Made by a program: the position numbers and the translations under genes
Assembly (NCBI RefSeq): GCF_001426195.1
Contig: NZ_LMRS01000001.1
Span: forward strand, 684,501 to 748,500
From: Sphingomonas sp. Leaf339
GTDB lineage: Bacteria > Pseudomonadota > Alphaproteobacteria > Sphingomonadales > Sphingomonadaceae
DNA: 64,000 nt
Direction of reading: 5' to 3'
Notes under the pieces: generated by a model
The model's input: the letters and a program-made list of their open reading frames with translations, nothing else
Database searches by the model: none
Told to the model about the DNA's origin: nothing
In this document: piece by piece, positions 1 to 7,401 of the stretch
Layout of the letters: the number at the start of each line of letters is the position of its first letter
Numbering within the stretch: the first letter of the stretch is position 1

Positions 1-324
1 CGGCCATGCACCGGCATAGACCACGCCGAAGAACAGTGCCGCGAACTCCGCCGATGTTTCGGCGACTAGCGCAATCCGATCCTGCGGCTTGATCCCGGCA
101 GCGACCAGCCGCCGTGCCGCGGCCAGCGCGTCGTCGCGCAGCGTCGCATAGGCATAGGGCTGCGTCAGCGTACCGCGGGCATCGTGAAAATTCAGCCCGC
201 GTGATCCTTGCGCAGCATAATCCAGTGCGTCACCGAGCGTCTCGAAATCGGCGAAACGGCGGGGAAGCTCGTCCTGGGTCGGCGTCGCGATCGGCGCGGC
301 CTGGGATTGAGTTTCGGTCGTCAT
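1..324 (-). CDS. Fatty acyl-AMP ligase / AMP-binding synthetase, N-terminal part (cut by window edge)
   Basis: Translating the minus strand from the ATG at 322-324 gives 108 residues that run off the left end of the window. The text has the N-terminal style of the acyl-AMP ligase (FAAL) branch of ANL adenylating enzymes: a DALDYAAQGSRGLNFHDARG stretch, then DRIALVAETSAEFAALFFG followed by VVYAGAWP. Such enzymes activate a fatty acid as acyl-adenylate. The adenylate-forming core motifs lie outside the window, so the class is inferred from the N-terminus only. It is divergent from recX, with about 76 bases between the two starts. Confidence 0.75.
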   Translation of the reverse strand, partial: MTTETQSQAAPIATPTQDELPRRFADFETLGDALDYAAQGSRGLNFHDARGTLTQPYAYATLRDDALAAARRLVAAGIKPQDRIALVAETSAEFAALFFGVVYAGAWP

Positions 325-400
325 CGTCACAGGTGGTCCTTCGGAGCTGCGCAGGTGCGGCAATTGTCTCTTCCTTAGGCAGTGTGGCACAATAAAGGCG

Positions 401-973
401 ATGACAGGACGAACCCGAACCACACGCCAGATACCACCGCTCGATTCAGCCGCGTTGGAACGGCTGGCGCTGCGCTATGTGGAGCGGTTCGCGACCACGC
501 GAGGCAAGCTGGCTGACTATCTCCGACGCAAGATTAGGGAGCGGGGATGGGACGGTCCCGCCGCCGATCCACAAGAGCTGGCTGAGCGGATGGTGACGCT
601 GGGTTACGTAGATGACCGGGCGTTTGCGGAGGCGCGGGCCGTCTCGCTTACGCGGCGGGGCCTGGGGGTGGGGCGGGTGACCGCAGCGTTGCGTCAGGCG
701 CGTGTCGGTGAGGCCGATGCAGCCGCCGTTCGTCCCGTAATGATACGGTCCACGGTGGACAGCGCGATGACGATGGCACGGAAGCGACGCTTCGGCCCCT
801 TTGCCCTGACGGCGGCGGATCGTTCCCTGCAAGAGAGGCAGATAGCGGCGATGGTACGTGCGGGGCATTCATTCGGCCTGTCGCGACGTATCGTCACGAC
901 GGAGCCGGACGGCGTGGTCGATTTCGACGGCGTCATGCCGACAGAATATTGCGAGATCGATGAACCATGCTAG
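401..973 (+). CDS. recX: Regulatory protein RecX
   Basis: 190-residue protein of the RecX family, which binds RecA filaments and modulates recombination and SOS induction. The signature is the helical start ALERLALRYVERFATTRGKL, then LRRKIRERGW and a LGYVDDRAFAEARA block, which is the RecX three-helix repeat. The C-terminal part carries RRFGPF and a final acidic tail. Length is normal for alphaproteobacterial RecX. recA is not adjacent, as is common in this group. The next gene follows after 23 bases and may be cotranscribed. No GTTC-N7-GTTC SOS box is visible upstream. Confidence 0.88.
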   Translation: MTGRTRTTRQIPPLDSAALERLALRYVERFATTRGKLADYLRRKIRERGWDGPAADPQELAERMVTLGYVDDRAFAEARAVSLTRRGLGVGRVTAALRQARVGEADAAAVRPVMIRSTVDSAMTMARKRRFGPFALTAADRSLQERQIAAMVRAGHSFGLSRRIVTTEPDGVVDFDGVMPTEYCEIDEPC

Positions 974-996
974 CAGGGACTGATCAGGGGTGACTT

Positions 997-1560
997 ATGC
1001 CGTCGGAAACGCATGTGGCGCACACCGACAACGGTGCGGCGCCGGATGCCGTGCCGGTCGGTGGCGTAATCAAATGGTTCGACGTGACCCGCGGCTTCGG
1101 CTTCGCGGTCGCGGACGATGCCACGATGGGCGATATCCTCGTCCATTTCAGCGTGCTGCAACCGCATGGGCGGCGAAGCCTGCCCGAAGGGGCGCGGATC
1201 GAAACGATGTCGGTCGAACGTGGCCGGGGTTTTCAGGCGCGTGAAATCCTGACGATCGACCTGTCCGGCGCCGTCGAGGAAGCACCACCGCCACGCGCAC
1301 GCGATCTGAAGGATCGTATCGATCCGGTTACGCTGATCGACACGGCGGGGCCGTTCGAAGCCGCCAGCGTCAAATGGTTCAATCGGTTGAAGGGCTATGG
1401 CTTTCTAGTCCGCGACAGCGATGGCAGCGACGTTTTCGTTCATATGGAAACGCTGAGGCGCGGTGGAATCGCCGAGGTCGAACCCGAACAGCGGCTGCGC
1501 GCGCGGATCGTATCGGGTCGCAAGGGGCCCCTGGCGGTGATGGTCGAGGCGAGCGGGTAA
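997..1560 (+). CDS. Cold shock protein with two CSD domains
   Basis: 187 residues with two cold-shock (OB-fold) domains. The first spans about residues 22-90 ([20 protein letters not shown], then DILVHFSVL). The second spans about 122-185 ([20 protein letters not shown], then DVFVHMETL). Both keep the RNP1-like aromatic K/GFGF motif and the RNP2-like VFVH motif that bind single-stranded RNA or DNA. A Pro/Arg-rich linker joins them. Two-domain CSPs of about 190 residues are typical of alphaproteobacteria, where they act as RNA chaperones in cold or stationary phase. It lies 23 bases after recX. Confidence 0.9.
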   Translation: MPSETHVAHTDNGAAPDAVPVGGVIKWFDVTRGFGFAVADDATMGDILVHFSVLQPHGRRSLPEGARIETMSVERGRGFQAREILTIDLSGAVEEAPPPRARDLKDRIDPVTLIDTAGPFEAASVKWFNRLKGYGFLVRDSDGSDVFVHMETLRRGGIAEVEPEQRLRARIVSGRKGPLAVMVEASG

Positions 1561-1785
1561 GCGCGATCAGCCCTTTTCTGCCAGCGGCTCGATGCTCACC
1601 AGTCGCCGCAATTCAACGATGAAACAGGCTGAAGTCCGGATCGTCCCGGCGATGATCTTCGTGCATTTCCTTCAGAAGGTGAGTCCGTGTGCGACATTTG
1701 GCCCGTGTCCGCCACAGCAGCAACGGGACGGGCCAAGTGAAGGTCGTTGTTGATGGGCGGCGATGGGCGCGTTAAGCGCTGTCGC

Positions 1786-2181
1786 ATGGGTATCCTGACC
1801 TCGATCTTCACCTGGTGGAATGGCGCCACCATCGGCACGCGCTTCTATGGCCTGCGGGGCATGACCAGGGTCGGCGACGACGCGCTGGGCAATGTCTATT
1901 ATCAGGGCGGCGCCGATACGGCGGGCCTGCCCCGCCGATGGGTCATCTATCTCGGCGCCAACGATGCCAGCCGCGTGCCACCGGACTGGTTCGCCTGGCT
2001 GCACCGTCAGGTCGACGAGATCCCCGATCGCTCACTGCCGCTCCAGCGCGCCTGGGAGAAGCCGGCGGTTGCCAATATGACCGGCACCGCGCTTGCCTAT
2101 CGCCCTGCCGGCGCAATGGAGAAGGGTGGTAACCGCGCCGCTGCGACTGGCGACTACGAAGCCTGGACGCCGGAGGGATGA
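1786..2181 (+). CDS. NDUFA12-like NADH:ubiquinone oxidoreductase accessory subunit
   Basis: 131 residues from the chosen ATG. The start MGILTSIFTWWNGATIGTRF matches the usual family N-terminus (F-TWW-GATIGT), and DALGNVYYQGG and RRWVIYLGANDASRVPPDWF are the conserved NDUFA12/B17.2 core. The family is a supernumerary subunit or assembly factor of respiratory complex I in alphaproteobacteria and mitochondria. In-frame ATGs at 1747 and 1753 would add 11-13 residues without family character, so 1786 is preferred. The stop overlaps the next start (ATGA), which suggests translational coupling with the DUF2155 gene. Confidence 0.9.
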   Translation: MGILTSIFTWWNGATIGTRFYGLRGMTRVGDDALGNVYYQGGADTAGLPRRWVIYLGANDASRVPPDWFAWLHRQVDEIPDRSLPLQRAWEKPAVANMTGTALAYRPAGAMEKGGNRAAATGDYEAWTPEG

Positions 2182-2822
2182 TCCGCTGGCTCGCCGCGGC
2201 CGTGCTGGTCGTGGCGCTGGGGATTGGCGGCTGGTTCGGCTACCGCGCACTGCGGGCACCGATTACGCCGACGGCGAGCGTCGCTGTGCAACAGGACGTG
2301 CCAGAGGGAGCGCCCTCCGATATCGAAACGCTAGATACCGGCGCGACGCAGGCGGCGGTCGCTGGTGCCACGCCGATGGCAGACCGGATCGCGGTGCTGG
2401 GTCTGTTGAACAAGCGGAACGGCGAAAGCCGCGAACTGACGGTGAAGCCGGGTCACGCGGTCCGCGTCGGCGATGTCGTCGTCCGGCTGCGCGCCTGCGA
2501 TCGGACCGCGCCATGGGAGGTCGATCAATTGACGGGCGCCTTCGTCCAGCTCAACGTCCGTGGTCCCGACCGCACGTGGCGTCGCGCCTTCTCCGGCTGG
2601 CTATTCAAGGAACGGCCGGCGTTAAACGTCGTTCAGCACTCGGTTTATGATGTCTGGACCAAAAGCTGCACGATGTCCTTCCCGACGACCGGACCTGATA
2701 CCGAGACGTTGTCGGCAACACCGCGATCGAGCCGGCCGAAATCGCCCGAGGCCAGCACACCTGCCGCCGATGGCGAGCCATCTACGACGCCGGCCAACGC
2801 GTCGGACAACAGCCCCATATAA
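2178..2822 (+). CDS. DUF2155 domain-containing membrane-anchored protein
   Basis: 214 residues. One transmembrane or signal-anchor helix lies at about residues 2-24. A DUF2155 domain follows at about 65-165, with GLNKRNGES-like and LTVKPGHAVRVGDVVVRLRAC segments, then GWLFKERPALNVVQHSVYDV and WTKSC. The domain is probably periplasmic. It is conserved next to NDUFA12 and aat in sphingomonads, but its function is unknown. The Ser/Pro/Thr-rich last 45 residues are low complexity and lie antisense to the 3' end of aat (178-base overlap). Confidence 0.85.
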   Translation: MIRWLAAAVLVVALGIGGWFGYRALRAPITPTASVAVQQDVPEGAPSDIETLDTGATQAAVAGATPMADRIAVLGLLNKRNGESRELTVKPGHAVRVGDVVVRLRACDRTAPWEVDQLTGAFVQLNVRGPDRTWRRAFSGWLFKERPALNVVQHSVYDVWTKSCTMSFPTTGPDTETLSATPRSSRPKSPEASTPAADGEPSTTPANASDNSPI

Positions 2823-3364
2823 TCCGCACGCGGCATTTCCATTGCGCCCAGCGATGCCAGATGCGGCGTCTGGAACTGACAATCGAGCAACGTGAAGCCG
2901 CCGGCGGTCAGCCGCGCCACCAGCCATGCCAGCGCCACCTTCGACGCATCGGTCGCGCGGCTGACCATGCTCTCGCCGAAGAACGCGCGGCCCAACGCCA
3001 AGCCATACAAGCCCCCGACCAACCGGTCCCCGTCCCAACATTCGATCGAGTGGGCATGGCCCATCGCGTGCAGGCGGACGAACACCTGTTCGATGCTGCC
3101 ATTGATCCACGTGTCCGGACGGCCTTCGACACTTTCGGCACAAAGGCGCAGGACCCCGGCAAAGTCACGGTCGGCTGTCACCCGGAACCGGTCCGCAATC
3201 AACGTGCGCCGCAAGGTTCTCGATAGACGAAACCCTTCCAGTGGCAGGATCGCCCGCTGGCGTGGTTCAACCCAATAGACGCTGTCGGCATCGCGATGGT
3301 CGGCCATCGGGAAAACCCCGACCGAATAGGCGCCGAGCACCAGTTGCGGATCAAGAATATCCAT
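2645..3364 (-). CDS. aat: Leucyl/phenylalanyl-tRNA--protein transferase
   Basis: 239 residues. Aat transfers Leu or Phe from tRNA to N-terminal Lys/Arg, creating N-degrons for ClpS/ClpAP. Hallmarks are the start LLGAYS-like LVLGAYSVGVFPMAD, YWVEPRQRAILPLEGF, ESVEGRPDTWINGSIEQVFV, GHAHSIECWDGDRLVGGLYG, RAFFGESMVSRATDASKVAL and FTLLDCQFQTPHLASLGA. It ends in the typical IVQLLVQTS tail. The full expected length and proper C-terminus indicate that the antisense overlap with the DUF2155 gene is real and not a wrong frame. Confidence 0.95.
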   Translation of the reverse strand: MDILDPQLVLGAYSVGVFPMADHRDADSVYWVEPRQRAILPLEGFRLSRTLRRTLIADRFRVTADRDFAGVLRLCAESVEGRPDTWINGSIEQVFVRLHAMGHAHSIECWDGDRLVGGLYGLALGRAFFGESMVSRATDASKVALAWLVARLTAGGFTLLDCQFQTPHLASLGAMEMPRADYMGLLSDALAGVVDGSPSAAGVLASGDFGRLDRGVADNVSVSGPVVGKDIVQLLVQTS

Positions 3365-3411
3365 GGTCGCCGATCACGGTGGCGCCATGGTGGGCTGGTG
3401 GCAAGTGACAA

Positions 3412-3441
3412 GAAAAAGGCCGGCGGATCACTCCGCCGGCC
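3412..3441 (-). terminator. Rho-independent terminator of the MliC-like lipoprotein gene
   Basis: A perfect 10-bp inverted repeat (GGCCGGCGGA at 3418-3427 and TCCGCCGGCC at 3432-3441) has a 4-base loop. On the minus strand it is followed directly by TTTTTCTT. It sits 26 bases past the stop of the lipoprotein gene and upstream of aat, separating the two transcripts. Confidence 0.85.
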
Positions 3442-3466
3442 CGATGATGGTCGTGATCGGCAAGGA

Positions 3467-3850
3467 TCAGGTGTGGCAGCTGAGCGCCTTCTTGCCGGGC
3501 TCGGTCAACGTCACGGCACTGTCGTCGCCGGTCAGCTTCCAGCCGCCGTCCGCGGTGTAGGGGTCGCCCTTTGCCGGGGCGGTCAGACGGGTAGGCTTGC
3601 CGGTTGCCGGGATGCGGACATTGACTTGCGTATCGCCTTGGAAAAAAGCGATGCCGATGACCGATCCGTCAGCGCAGCGGAACGTCTTGTCCGCACGAAT
3701 GGCCGGCGGCAGCTCTACCGGCGCGGCGTTGGCGATCTGATTGGCCATTGGATCTGGGTTGGAATCAAGCACTTCAGGCGTTGACGGCTGCGAATTGCAC
3801 GCAGTCAGGAGCGCGAGTGGCGCGGCGATGAGGAGGGTGTTCATCTTCAT
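3467..3850 (-). CDS. Small outer-membrane-type lipoprotein, MliC-like
   Basis: 127 residues from the chosen ATG. The start MKMNTLLIAAPLALLTAC is a lipoprotein signal with the lipobox LTAC. The mature part has FRCADGSVIGIAFF, a central basic/Pro segment, GWKLTGDDSAVTLTE and a final CHT. The order F-x-C near the start, a Gly/Trp strand and a closing Cys resembles MliC/PliC inhibitors of C-type lysozyme, but similarity is loose and the inhibitory SGxxY loop is not evident. An upstream in-frame start at 3889 adds a non-signal leader and is less likely. Single gene with its own terminator. Confidence 0.7.
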   Translation of the reverse strand: MKMNTLLIAAPLALLTACNSQPSTPEVLDSNPDPMANQIANAAPVELPPAIRADKTFRCADGSVIGIAFFQGDTQVNVRIPATGKPTRLTAPAKGDPYTADGGWKLTGDDSAVTLTEPGKKALSCHT

Positions 3851-3901
3851 AGCGGAACAACGCTTTGCCGATCTGCTTCGGTGCGTCAAGCGACAGCCTG
3901 C

Positions 3902-5188
3902 CTACTCATGAAACTCCGCGACCTCTGGAATGCGGCCAAACGCGATGCGGGTGCCGATCCGGTCGAGCCGCCCGCCGTTCAACGGCCCGACCGACACGGC
4001 GTTGCGACCCCAGCGCTGGTTGATCCGGTCCATCGCCCGGCTGAGCGCCAGTCCCCGCGTCTCGCGCGCCAGCGGGTCGTTCGGGTCGAGAAAGGCAAAC
4101 AACGACCCCTGTTCGGCGGCGACCGGCTCGATCTCGGCCAGCGTCACGCCGACTAGCCGCAACCGAAACCCGCCGGGTCGCAATGACGCGGCGGCGTGCA
4201 GACGGGGAAACAGCGCGTCCAAATGATTAAGTACGACGAAGCTGTCTTGCGTCGCAGGTAGCTTTATCGAGGTCCGCCAACTCGATTTGTCGTCTTCGAA
4301 TCGGGCGTGGAGCATCAACAGCCGCGCGCGATAGCCCTTGCGGCGCAACCGGCTGGCGGCCTTCAGCGCGAGCCGCCGGGCAGTGAGCCGCGCCGGTTCG
4401 ATACCGCGATGGCGCGGCGACAGGACATGACTATGCCCGACGTTGCGCGACCGGGTCGGTCGGTCGGGCAGGTCGACCCCGTGCAGCAGATACCAGAGGC
4501 GGTCGCCATCGGTACCGCCCCAGGCCGTACCGGCATCGCGCGGCCGCCGGTCACACAGTTGCCGGATATCGTTGACGCCGTCGCGGGCCAGCCTCCGCTC
4601 CATCTTTTCGCCGATGCCCGCGATGTCCCGCAGGCGGAGATCAAATAACGCATGCGGCAGATCGCCTTGTTCGAAGACGACCAGTCCATCGGGCTTGCGC
4701 AAATCCGACGCCAGCTTGGCCAGCAAGCGATTGGGGGCGATGCCGATCGAAGATGTCAGCCGCTCACCGACCCGCTCGGCGATGCCCGCCTTGATCCGGC
4801 CCGCCAGCGCCACCGCGGTGTCACGGCCGTTCTCATTGTCGAGCAGGCGGCAGGCAACCTCGTCGATCGAACAGACCCGAGTTATCGGGATATGCCGCTC
4901 GATCTCGGCAATGATCGCGTCGTGGAACTCGACATAGCGCTCGTGTCGCGCCGGCGTAACGATGACCTGCGGACATAATTCCTTCGCCCGCCAGACAGGC
5001 GTACCGGTGCCGATGCCGTATCGCTTGGCCTCGATCGACGCGGCGATAGCGACGGTCGTATCGGAGCCGACCGGCGCCACCAGTACCGGCCGCCCGCGCA
5101 AGGATGGCTGCAATTGCTGTTCGACGCTGGCAAAATAGGAATTGAGGTCGAGAAACAGCCACCGCAACGGGCGCGGCGGCATATTCAT
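3902..5188 (-). CDS. Y-family (DinB/UmuC-type) translesion DNA polymerase
   Basis: 428 residues from the ATG at 5188. Catalytic acidic residues are present in FLDLNSYFASVEQ (about D14) and CSIDEVACRL (about D109, E110). Steric and finger elements (AAIEAKRYGI-like AASIEAKRYGIGTGT), the SIGIAPNRLLAKLASD palm motif, a HhH segment (IAGIGEKMERRLARDG) and a little-finger domain follow. QGSLF near residue 380 (full frame) fits a beta-clamp binding motif. Catalytic residues rule out a pure ImuB-type subunit. A GTG start at 5269 is possible but lies only 7 bases from the SOS box, so the ATG is preferred. Role: error-prone bypass of lesions under SOS control. Confidence 0.88.
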   Translation of the reverse strand: MNMPPRPLRWLFLDLNSYFASVEQQLQPSLRGRPVLVAPVGSDTTVAIAASIEAKRYGIGTGTPVWRAKELCPQVIVTPARHERYVEFHDAIIAEIERHIPITRVCSIDEVACRLLDNENGRDTAVALAGRIKAGIAERVGERLTSSIGIAPNRLLAKLASDLRKPDGLVVFEQGDLPHALFDLRLRDIAGIGEKMERRLARDGVNDIRQLCDRRPRDAGTAWGGTDGDRLWYLLHGVDLPDRPTRSRNVGHSHVLSPRHRGIEPARLTARRLALKAASRLRRKGYRARLLMLHARFEDDKSSWRTSIKLPATQDSFVVLNHLDALFPRLHAAASLRPGGFRLRLVGVTLAEIEPVAAEQGSLFAFLDPNDPLARETRGLALSRAMDRINQRWGRNAVSVGPLNGGRLDRIGTRIAFGRIPEVAEFHE

Positions 5189-5276
5189 GGTATCACGCGC
5201 GGTGTCGCGAGCCGACGGACTGTCACCGATAGCGCTGACGGCGGTGGAAGGGTGAGTCGATAGATCCACGATTGCA

Positions 5277-5291
5277 GAACAATACAGGAAC
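5277..5291 (-). promoter_or_regulatory. LexA-type SOS box (GTTC-N7-GTTC) of the Y-family polymerase gene
   Basis: On the minus strand the sequence is GTTCCTGTATTGTTC, an exact match to the alphaproteobacterial LexA operator GTTC-N7-GTTC. It lies between the vapC stop and the polymerase gene, 88 bases upstream of the ATG at 5188. This position is consistent with LexA blocking a promoter for the polymerase only. Confidence 0.85.
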
Positions 5292-5322
5292 GTTCTGCGC
5301 GCGCCAGCGTATTCCTGCCGGC

Positions 5323-5718
5323 TCAGCAGATAGCGGCCATCACATCGGTATGCCTGAAGTCGTCGCTATTGAAGAGCAGTTGCTCTCCGCTTTCCTTCGC
5401 CAGCGCATAAGCCAGACAGTCCCCGAAATTCAGCCGAGCAGGGTGGCCCGCGCCGATACCGTACCGCCGATAGGCGGCATGTCCGATCCTTGCCTGTTCT
5501 TCCGTCGTCGGCTCGATCCGGATCGAAAACGCCGTCATCAACTCTTGGAGCGGCTCGAACAGGATGTCGCGTCGGCTCCGGGTAAGGACGGCGGCTAATT
5601 CGACCCAACTGCCTGCTGACATTCTGCAATTATCGGCTGTCATCAGAGCACGAACCAAAACGTCACTCTCCGGCTCGCCGATCAGGATCGCCATGACAGC
5701 GGATGAATCGACGATCAT
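5323..5718 (-). CDS. vapC: VapC-type PIN-domain ribonuclease toxin
   Basis: 131 residues of the PIN domain fold. Metal-binding acids are in place: D4 in MIVDSSAV, E40 in SWVELAAV, D100 in NFGDCLAYALA and D119 or D120 in FNSDDF. VapC toxins cleave tRNA or rRNA when released from the antitoxin. It overlaps the upstream antitoxin gene by 4 bases (ATGA), the usual VapBC arrangement. All catalytic residues are kept, so the toxin is probably active. Confidence 0.92.
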   Translation of the reverse strand: MIVDSSAVMAILIGEPESDVLVRALMTADNCRMSAGSWVELAAVLTRSRRDILFEPLQELMTAFSIRIEPTTEEQARIGHAAYRRYGIGAGHPARLNFGDCLAYALAKESGEQLLFNSDDFRHTDVMAAIC

Positions 5719-5984
5719 GATGCGGAAGAGCCATCATGGTCATAGATGGAATCCATGATTTGCTTCGACGTTTTGCCGCGCCAATCCGCCGGCATGTTCT
5801 GTTGGAACCGCTTCACGATCTCATTCGCCTGCCTGACCTTGTCGGCGACCAAAGCCTCGCGCTCGTGCCATTCGCGATCGATCGCGGCGCGGATCACCTC
5901 GGTCATCGACCGGCCGCTACCGATCGCCAGTTCCCGCGTCTTCCGAACGGTTTCCGCGTCCTTGATGTTAAACTGCGCGCCCAT
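5715..5984 (-). CDS. vapB: VapB-type antitoxin
   Basis: 89 residues. The N-terminal MGAQFNIKDAETVRKTRELA plus GRSMTEVIRAAIDREW is a short DNA-binding module of ribbon-helix-helix type, and the charged C-terminal half would wrap the toxin. It is the first gene of the vapBC operon on the minus strand, divergent from cysK with 97 bases between starts, where an autoregulated promoter would lie. No clear operator repeats were identified there. Confidence 0.85.
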   Translation of the reverse strand: MGAQFNIKDAETVRKTRELAIGSGRSMTEVIRAAIDREWHEREALVADKVRQANEIVKRFQQNMPADWRGKTSKQIMDSIYDHDGSSAS

Positions 5985-6081
5985 TTTCTACCTTTTCACC
6001 CGCCCTTTATACCGGCAGTCGCAGTTGCCCGCAACGAAGCCACTTTCGCTTGCCGGGCGCAGGGGCGGGGGCCATCTAGCG

Positions 6082-7053
6082 ATGATGCATACTGCTCCCG
6101 ACACGCTCTCACTCATCGGCCATACACCCCTTGTTCGTCTCAAAGGACCAAGCGAAGAGACTGGCTGCGATATTTTCGGCAAATGCGAATTCGCCAACCC
6201 GGGCGCCTCGATCAAAGACCGCGCGGCATTGTTCATCGTTGAGGATGCGGAGGCGCGGGGGACGCTCCAGGCGGGCGGCACGATCGTCGAAGGGACGGCG
6301 GGCAACACCGGCATCGGATTGGCACTGGTCGCCAATGCCAAGGGTTACAAGACGATCATCGTGATGCCCGAAACGCAAAGTCGCGAGAAGATGGACACGC
6401 TGCGCGCATTGGGTGCCGAACTGGTTCTGGTGCCGGCCGCGCCTTACGCCAGCCCATGCCATTTCGTGCACACCTCGCGCCGGATCGCGGAAGAAACCGC
6501 CGGCGCGATCTGGGCGAACCAGTTCGACAACATCGCCAATCGCCGTGCGCATATCGTCGGCACCGCTGAAGAGATCTGGGCGCAGATGGATGGTCGGATA
6601 GACGGCTTTACCTGCGCGGCCGGCACTGGCGGCACGATCGCAGGCGTCGGCATGGGGTTGAAGGCAAAGGACGAGGGCGTCGCGATCGCCCTGACCGACC
6701 CGCATGGCGCGGCGCTGTATGAATATTATGCTCATGGTGAATTGAAGTCCGAGGGGTCCTCGGTGGCCGAGGGCATCGGTCAGGGCCGGATCACCGCCAA
6801 TCTGGAAGGTGCGCCGATCGACACGCAATTTCGGGTCGGCGATCAGGAGGGATATGATTGGGTCCGCCGCCTGCTCGACGAGGAAGGACTCTGCCTCGGT
6901 CTGTCATCAGGCATCAACGTCGCCGGCGCGGTTCGGCTGGCGCGGGCATTGGGGCCGGGCAAGCGAGTCGCAACGATCCTGTGCGACACAGGTTTTCGTT
7001 ATCTATCGACGCTTCACGATCCGGCATGGCGCGCGCAAAAGGGATTGGCCTGA
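6082..7053 (+). CDS. cysK: Cysteine synthase A (O-acetylserine sulfhydrylase)
   Basis: 323 residues. This PLP enzyme makes cysteine from O-acetylserine and sulfide. The PLP lysine is K45 in NPGASIKDRAA. The phosphate and substrate loops EGTAGNTGIGLA and AAGTGGTIAGVG are present, as is the C-terminal GLSSGINVAGAVRLAR. The start MMHTAPDTLSLIGHTPLVRL is the normal family N-terminus, so upstream in-frame extension is rejected. The insert between the substrate loop and the second half (YASPCHFVHTSRRIAEE) fits the CysK-like branch seen in alphaproteobacteria. It may be monocistronic, with a small membrane-protein gene following after 24 bases. Confidence 0.93.
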   Translation: MMHTAPDTLSLIGHTPLVRLKGPSEETGCDIFGKCEFANPGASIKDRAALFIVEDAEARGTLQAGGTIVEGTAGNTGIGLALVANAKGYKTIIVMPETQSREKMDTLRALGAELVLVPAAPYASPCHFVHTSRRIAEETAGAIWANQFDNIANRRAHIVGTAEEIWAQMDGRIDGFTCAAGTGGTIAGVGMGLKAKDEGVAIALTDPHGAALYEYYAHGELKSEGSSVAEGIGQGRITANLEGAPIDTQFRVGDQEGYDWVRRLLDEEGLCLGLSSGINVAGAVRLARALGPGKRVATILCDTGFRYLSTLHDPAWRAQKGLA

Positions 7054-7077
7054 GGATCGGCTTGAGCGACGTACGCT

Positions 7078-7401
7078 ATGTTGTTACATTCTGACGACGA
7101 GATGAAAGGCAAGCCCGACCCCTCGCAATCGCTCCAGCGCATCAAGGTCGGCATGATCGGCCTCGCCGTGGTGGTAATGCTGATCGCCTTGGCGAGCTCC
7201 GTGCTGCGTCTGGCGACCCATGAGCAGCCGGTGGGCGGTTCTGCTCAAGCCAATGTCGTGGCCGAAATGGCGGCAGGTAACGATATGTCGATGATGGGTT
7301 CCGGCGAACCGCTTGCGGAAATGGGCGCAGCGCCCAGCAGCGCAAACCCGGTGTCTGCGCCTGTCCCATCGCCCACGGCCGAGTCGACCACAGCGCCCTA
7401 A
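7078..7401 (+). CDS. Hypothetical single-span membrane protein
   Basis: 107 residues. A basic N-terminus is followed by one hydrophobic helix at about residues 24-46 (VGMIGLAVVVMLIALASSVL) and a periplasmic-looking Met/Ala/Pro/Ser-rich tail ending PSPTAESTTAP. No family is recognised. An ATG at 7102 would remove 8 residues without touching the helix. It lies between cysK and the dcw regulatory region on the same strand, and could be the last gene of the cysK transcript. Confidence 0.65.
   Translation: MLLHSDDEMKGKPDPSQSLQRIKVGMIGLAVVVMLIALASSVLRLATHEQPVGGSAQANVVAEMAAGNDMSMMGSGEPLAEMGAAPSSANPVSAPVPSPTAESTTAP

Noticed and set aside
1561-1785. Possible small genes in the gap before the NDUFA12-like gene
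   Set aside because: A 44-codon plus-strand frame (1619-1753) and short minus-strand frames lack ribosome-binding sites or family character; an apparent FIVELRRLVS-type minus-strand stretch has no start codon.
5287-5314. GGAAC-N16-CGTA on the plus strand, EcfG-like
   Set aside because: It overlaps the SOS box and points antisense into vapC with no gene to serve; judged chance.
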